Positions 1 to 5,191 of a stretch of 5,191 nt of DNA are shown one piece after another. Positions within the stretch are counted from its first letter, which is position 1, and each line of letters starts with the position of its first letter. The notes under the pieces are model-generated. The model did not search any database. It saw only the letters and a program-made list of their open reading frames with translations, and was not told the origin of the DNA. The position numbers and the translations under genes are program-made. This stretch comes from Betaproteobacteria bacterium (GTDB lineage Bacteria > Pseudomonadota > Gammaproteobacteria > Burkholderiales > Burkholderiaceae_E): positions 1-5,191 of the forward strand of contig VGHV01000201.1 in the NCBI GenBank assembly GCA_016868095.1. The letters run 5' to 3'.

Positions 1-2158
1 AGCCGCACGTGCTCCTGCTCAGGAAGCGCTGAGGCTTGCACAGTTAAGACATGCCGAGCTTGAGGCCAAGCTTCAGGCCCTAATTCAGCTTGAGGCTAGA
101 CTGAGTGATCAGTCAAAGATGCGCCCATGGTTGCAGGCGAAGGGTTGGCTTGAAAGTCAGCGATTCTGGCAGGGGGTTCGGGTCGAGGCTGGATGGGATG
201 CGGCGATCGAAGCAGCCTTACGTGAAAGGCTCGAAGCAATCGCTGTATCTTCCTTGGATGGATTTGAAGCGCTTTCAGCCGAAGCGCCGCCCAATAAGCA
301 AGTCTTTTTCAGGGAGGCTTTGCGAGCACGACAGGATGAAGTGACAAGTTCAAAGCGTGCCCAGCTCGAGGCGCAAAGCGGATTTGCCGGTTTAAGGCGT
401 ATGCGCGATGTTGTTCAGAGCGCTGATGAACAGCGATCCATACTGCTTGATCGTTGGCTTGATGGTGCTTTCCTGACCGAGAACTTAGCCCAAGCCCTGA
501 AGTTTCAAGCGCAACTAGCCACTGGTCAGCGCCTGTTCACGCCCCAAGGCCATTGCCTTGAGCGCGATAGTCTTGCTTTTCACGCGGCCGATCAGGCCCA
601 CGAGGGAAGACTCGCGAGAAAGCGCGAAACCGAGGATTTGCAAAAAGATCTACGTGCTCAGCACCTCGTGCTTGAGCAGGCAAAACAAGACGCTGCAGCA
701 GCGGAGCGGGTGGCACAGGATTTGTCGCAACAGTTGGCGCATTCAAGACAAGCGCATTTGCAGGCAACGAGGGCGCTCTCACAGATCCGGATCGAGACGG
801 ACCGGATGAACCAAGCTCAACGCCAAAGTGAGGCCGAAGCGGCACGACTGGGCAAGGACATTCAAGATATCGAACAGGAGGTTCATCGGCAAAAGCAAAT
901 CGATGTACAGGCCTCCGATCAGATCGATAAGCTTGAGCAGGACTGGCGCGGGCATGAAGAAGGCTTGCGTCTGGCACAGGCCTCAAGTAATGAGGCGCAG
1001 CAACTGCTTGCGAAATGGCGCGAAGGGTTTAGAGAAGCAGAGCGGCAGCTTGACGCTTATCGCTATGAATTAAAGAGCGTCACTGAGAGGCTCGGCAGTG
1101 CCAAGCAACGTCGTGATTCACTGAAGGAATCGATTGGCATGCTTGTCTCGCAGCAAGACGCGCTTCGTGAACGCTTAGCGAGCCTGCGCGACGACCAGGC
1201 TCGCGAGCAGTTGCAGCAGGCGCTTTCGATGCGGGTTGAGGCCGAAGCAGCACTGACTAGCTCGCGCAAACATCATGAGGTTATGAATCAGCAGGTGCGA
1301 GCCCTTGAAGAGCAGCGCATGTCAACCGAGCGGGCGATTCAGCCTTTGCGCGATGCCTTATCGAGTTCTGCGCTTGATGAGCAGGCCGCCAAGACGATGG
1401 TCGAGCAGTTTGAGCAAATGCTTGAAGATGCACAGGTTGACGAGGCAGCACTCAGGCAGCGAGCAAGCGAAGAACAAGTGCTGATGAAGGCCTCTGCGCT
1501 TCAGGCTGAGTTGCAGCGACTGACGCAGGCAATCGAGGCCATGGGACCTGTTAATCTTGCGGCCCTTGAAGAGCTGTCACATGCTCAGGAGCGCCAGGGA
1601 TTTTTGCGCGCTCAGTGTGCAGACCTGAATGAAGCGATGCAAACGCTCGAAGATGCAATTCAGAAAATCGATCGTGAAACCCGTGATCTGCTCAAGCAGA
1701 CTTACGATCAAGTTAATCAAAACTTCGGTAGTTTTTTCCCCAAACTTTTTGGTGGAGGCGATGCAAAGTTATTGCTGACGGGCGAGGAGATTTTGGACGC
1801 TGGCATTCAGGTTATGGCCCACCCGCCTGGAAAGCGCAATAGTTCTATTCACCTGCTTTCGGGCGGCGAGAAGGCACTGACAGCGATTGCACTGGTGTTT
1901 TCGATTTTTCAACTTAACCCGGCACCATTTTGCTTGCTTGATGAAGTTGACGCGCCGCTCGACGATGCCAATACGGAGCGCTATTGCGATATGGTCCGTT
2001 CAATGTCGGATAACACACAGTTTTTGTTTATTACCCATAACAAGGTAGCGATGGAACTCGCTCAGCAACTCGTAGGCGTTACCATGCGAGAATGTGGCGT
2101 TTCACGACTAGTTGCCGTTGACCTCGAGGCGGCGGCTGAGTTCGCCCAGGCCGCTTAG
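1..2158 (+). CDS. smc: Chromosome partition protein Smc, C-terminal 718 residues (5' end outside window)
   Basis: Smc is an ABC-type ATPase that dimerises through its hinge and, usually with ScpA/ScpB, organises and segregates the chromosome. The frame is open from base 2 (base 1 ends a codon) with no stop before TAG at 2156-2158, so the gene starts upstream; a usual length near 1,170 residues implies about 450 missing, including the Walker A head half. Residue numbers here count from base 2. Residues 1-39 are the end of the outgoing coiled coil. About 40-208 is the hinge ('RFWQGVRVEAGWDAAIE', 'LLDRWLDGAFLTENLAQAL', 'GRLARKRETEDL'). It lacks the glycine-rich turn of many Smc hinges, as I recall for beta/gammaproteobacterial Smc. 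About 210-510 is Gln/Ala/Glu/Arg/Leu-rich coiled coil. The C-terminal head follows: 'GPVNLAALEEL' near 515, ABC signature LSGGEK at 619-624, Walker B with D647 and catalytic-type E648 followed by a D-loop, and H679 in 'FITHNK'. All are intact, so the protein looks functional. A methionine at base 119 lies inside the hinge and is not the start. The zipA-like gene follows after 13 bases. Confidence 0.97.
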   Translation, partial: AARAPAQEALRLAQLRHAELEAKLQALIQLEARLSDQSKMRPWLQAKGWLESQRFWQGVRVEAGWDAAIEAALRERLEAIAVSSLDGFEALSAEAPPNKQVFFREALRARQDEVTSSKRAQLEAQSGFAGLRRMRDVVQSADEQRSILLDRWLDGAFLTENLAQALKFQAQLATGQRLFTPQGHCLERDSLAFHAADQAHEGRLARKRETEDLQKDLRAQHLVLEQAKQDAAAAERVAQDLSQQLAHSRQAHLQATRALSQIRIETDRMNQAQRQSEAEAARLGKDIQDIEQEVHRQKQIDVQASDQIDKLEQDWRGHEEGLRLAQASSNEAQQLLAKWREGFREAERQLDAYRYELKSVTERLGSAKQRRDSLKESIGMLVSQQDALRERLASLRDDQAREQLQQALSMRVEAEAALTSSRKHHEVMNQQVRALEEQRMSTERAIQPLRDALSSSALDEQAAKTMVEQFEQMLEDAQVDEAALRQRASEEQVLMKASALQAELQRLTQAIEAMGPVNLAALEELSHAQERQGFLRAQCADLNEAMQTLEDAIQKIDRETRDLLKQTYDQVNQNFGSFFPKLFGGGDAKLLLTGEEILDAGIQVMAHPPGKRNSSIHLLSGGEKALTAIALVFSIFQLNPAPFCLLDEVDAPLDDANTERYCDMVRSMSDNTQFLFITHNKVAMELAQQLVGVTMRECGVSRLVAVDLEAAAEFAQAA

Positions 2159-2161
2159 CAC

Positions 2162-2165
2162 AGGA
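2162..2165 (+). promoter_or_regulatory. Ribosome binding site of the zipA-like gene
   Basis: AGGA lies in the 13-base gap after the smc stop and ends six bases before the ATG at 2172. This spacing selects ATG 2172 over the ATG at 2112, which would overlap the end of smc by 47 bases and put 20 Arg/Ser-rich residues ahead of the membrane helix. Confidence 0.75.
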
Positions 2166-2171
2166 ATTTTC

Positions 2172-5191
<3,020 letters not shown>

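Noticed and set aside
537..986. 149-codon antisense frame opposite the smc hinge and coiled coil
   Set aside because: Its Arg/Pro/Ala-rich translation has no domain; the + strand frame is an unambiguous Smc coding region.
2112..2171. Upstream ATG giving the zipA-like gene a 20-residue extension overlapping smc
   Set aside because: The extension is Arg/Ser-rich, lies over smc codons and lacks a good ribosome site; ATG 2172 has AGGA at correct spacing and places the membrane helix at the N-terminus.

Overview
The window holds three consecutive genes on the + strand in the order smc – zipA-like – ligA. The first is cut by the left edge and the last by the right edge. The spacing is tight (13 and 23 bases) and no terminator or convincing promoter lies between the genes, so they look like one transcription unit. 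The gene order and the protein signatures point to a proteobacterium, most likely a betaproteobacterium of the Burkholderiales type. The reasons are the Smc hinge lacking the usual glycine-rich turn, the Smc C-terminal tail around 'GVTM..CGVSRLVAVD', and the ZipA-like C-terminus ending in 'PGSALALRLF'. Placement below order level cannot be supported. Base composition looks moderate and even, with no sign of transferred DNA.

Layout: bases 1-2158 encode the last 718 residues of Smc, the chromosome-organising ATPase (hinge, returning coiled-coil arm, C-terminal half of the ATPase head). Bases 2172-3719 encode a 515-residue ZipA-like membrane-anchored division protein: one N-terminal membrane helix, a long disordered Pro/Gln/Ala/Glu-rich linker of about 205 residues, and a C-terminal region of about 275 residues. 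Bases 3743-5191 encode the first 483 residues of LigA, the NAD+-dependent DNA ligase. It is intact through the adenylation, OB and zinc-finger domains and is cut in the helix-hairpin-helix region.

The three genes belong to the chromosome and cell-division cycle: Smc compacts and segregates the chromosome, ZipA ties FtsZ to the membrane at the septum, and LigA seals nicks in replication and repair. This is a housekeeping region. I found no mobile element, CRISPR array, RNA gene or new defence-like system. The points most worth a second look are a possible internal duplication of the FtsZ-binding fold in the ZipA-like protein and a perfect 13-bp inverted repeat inside ligA.
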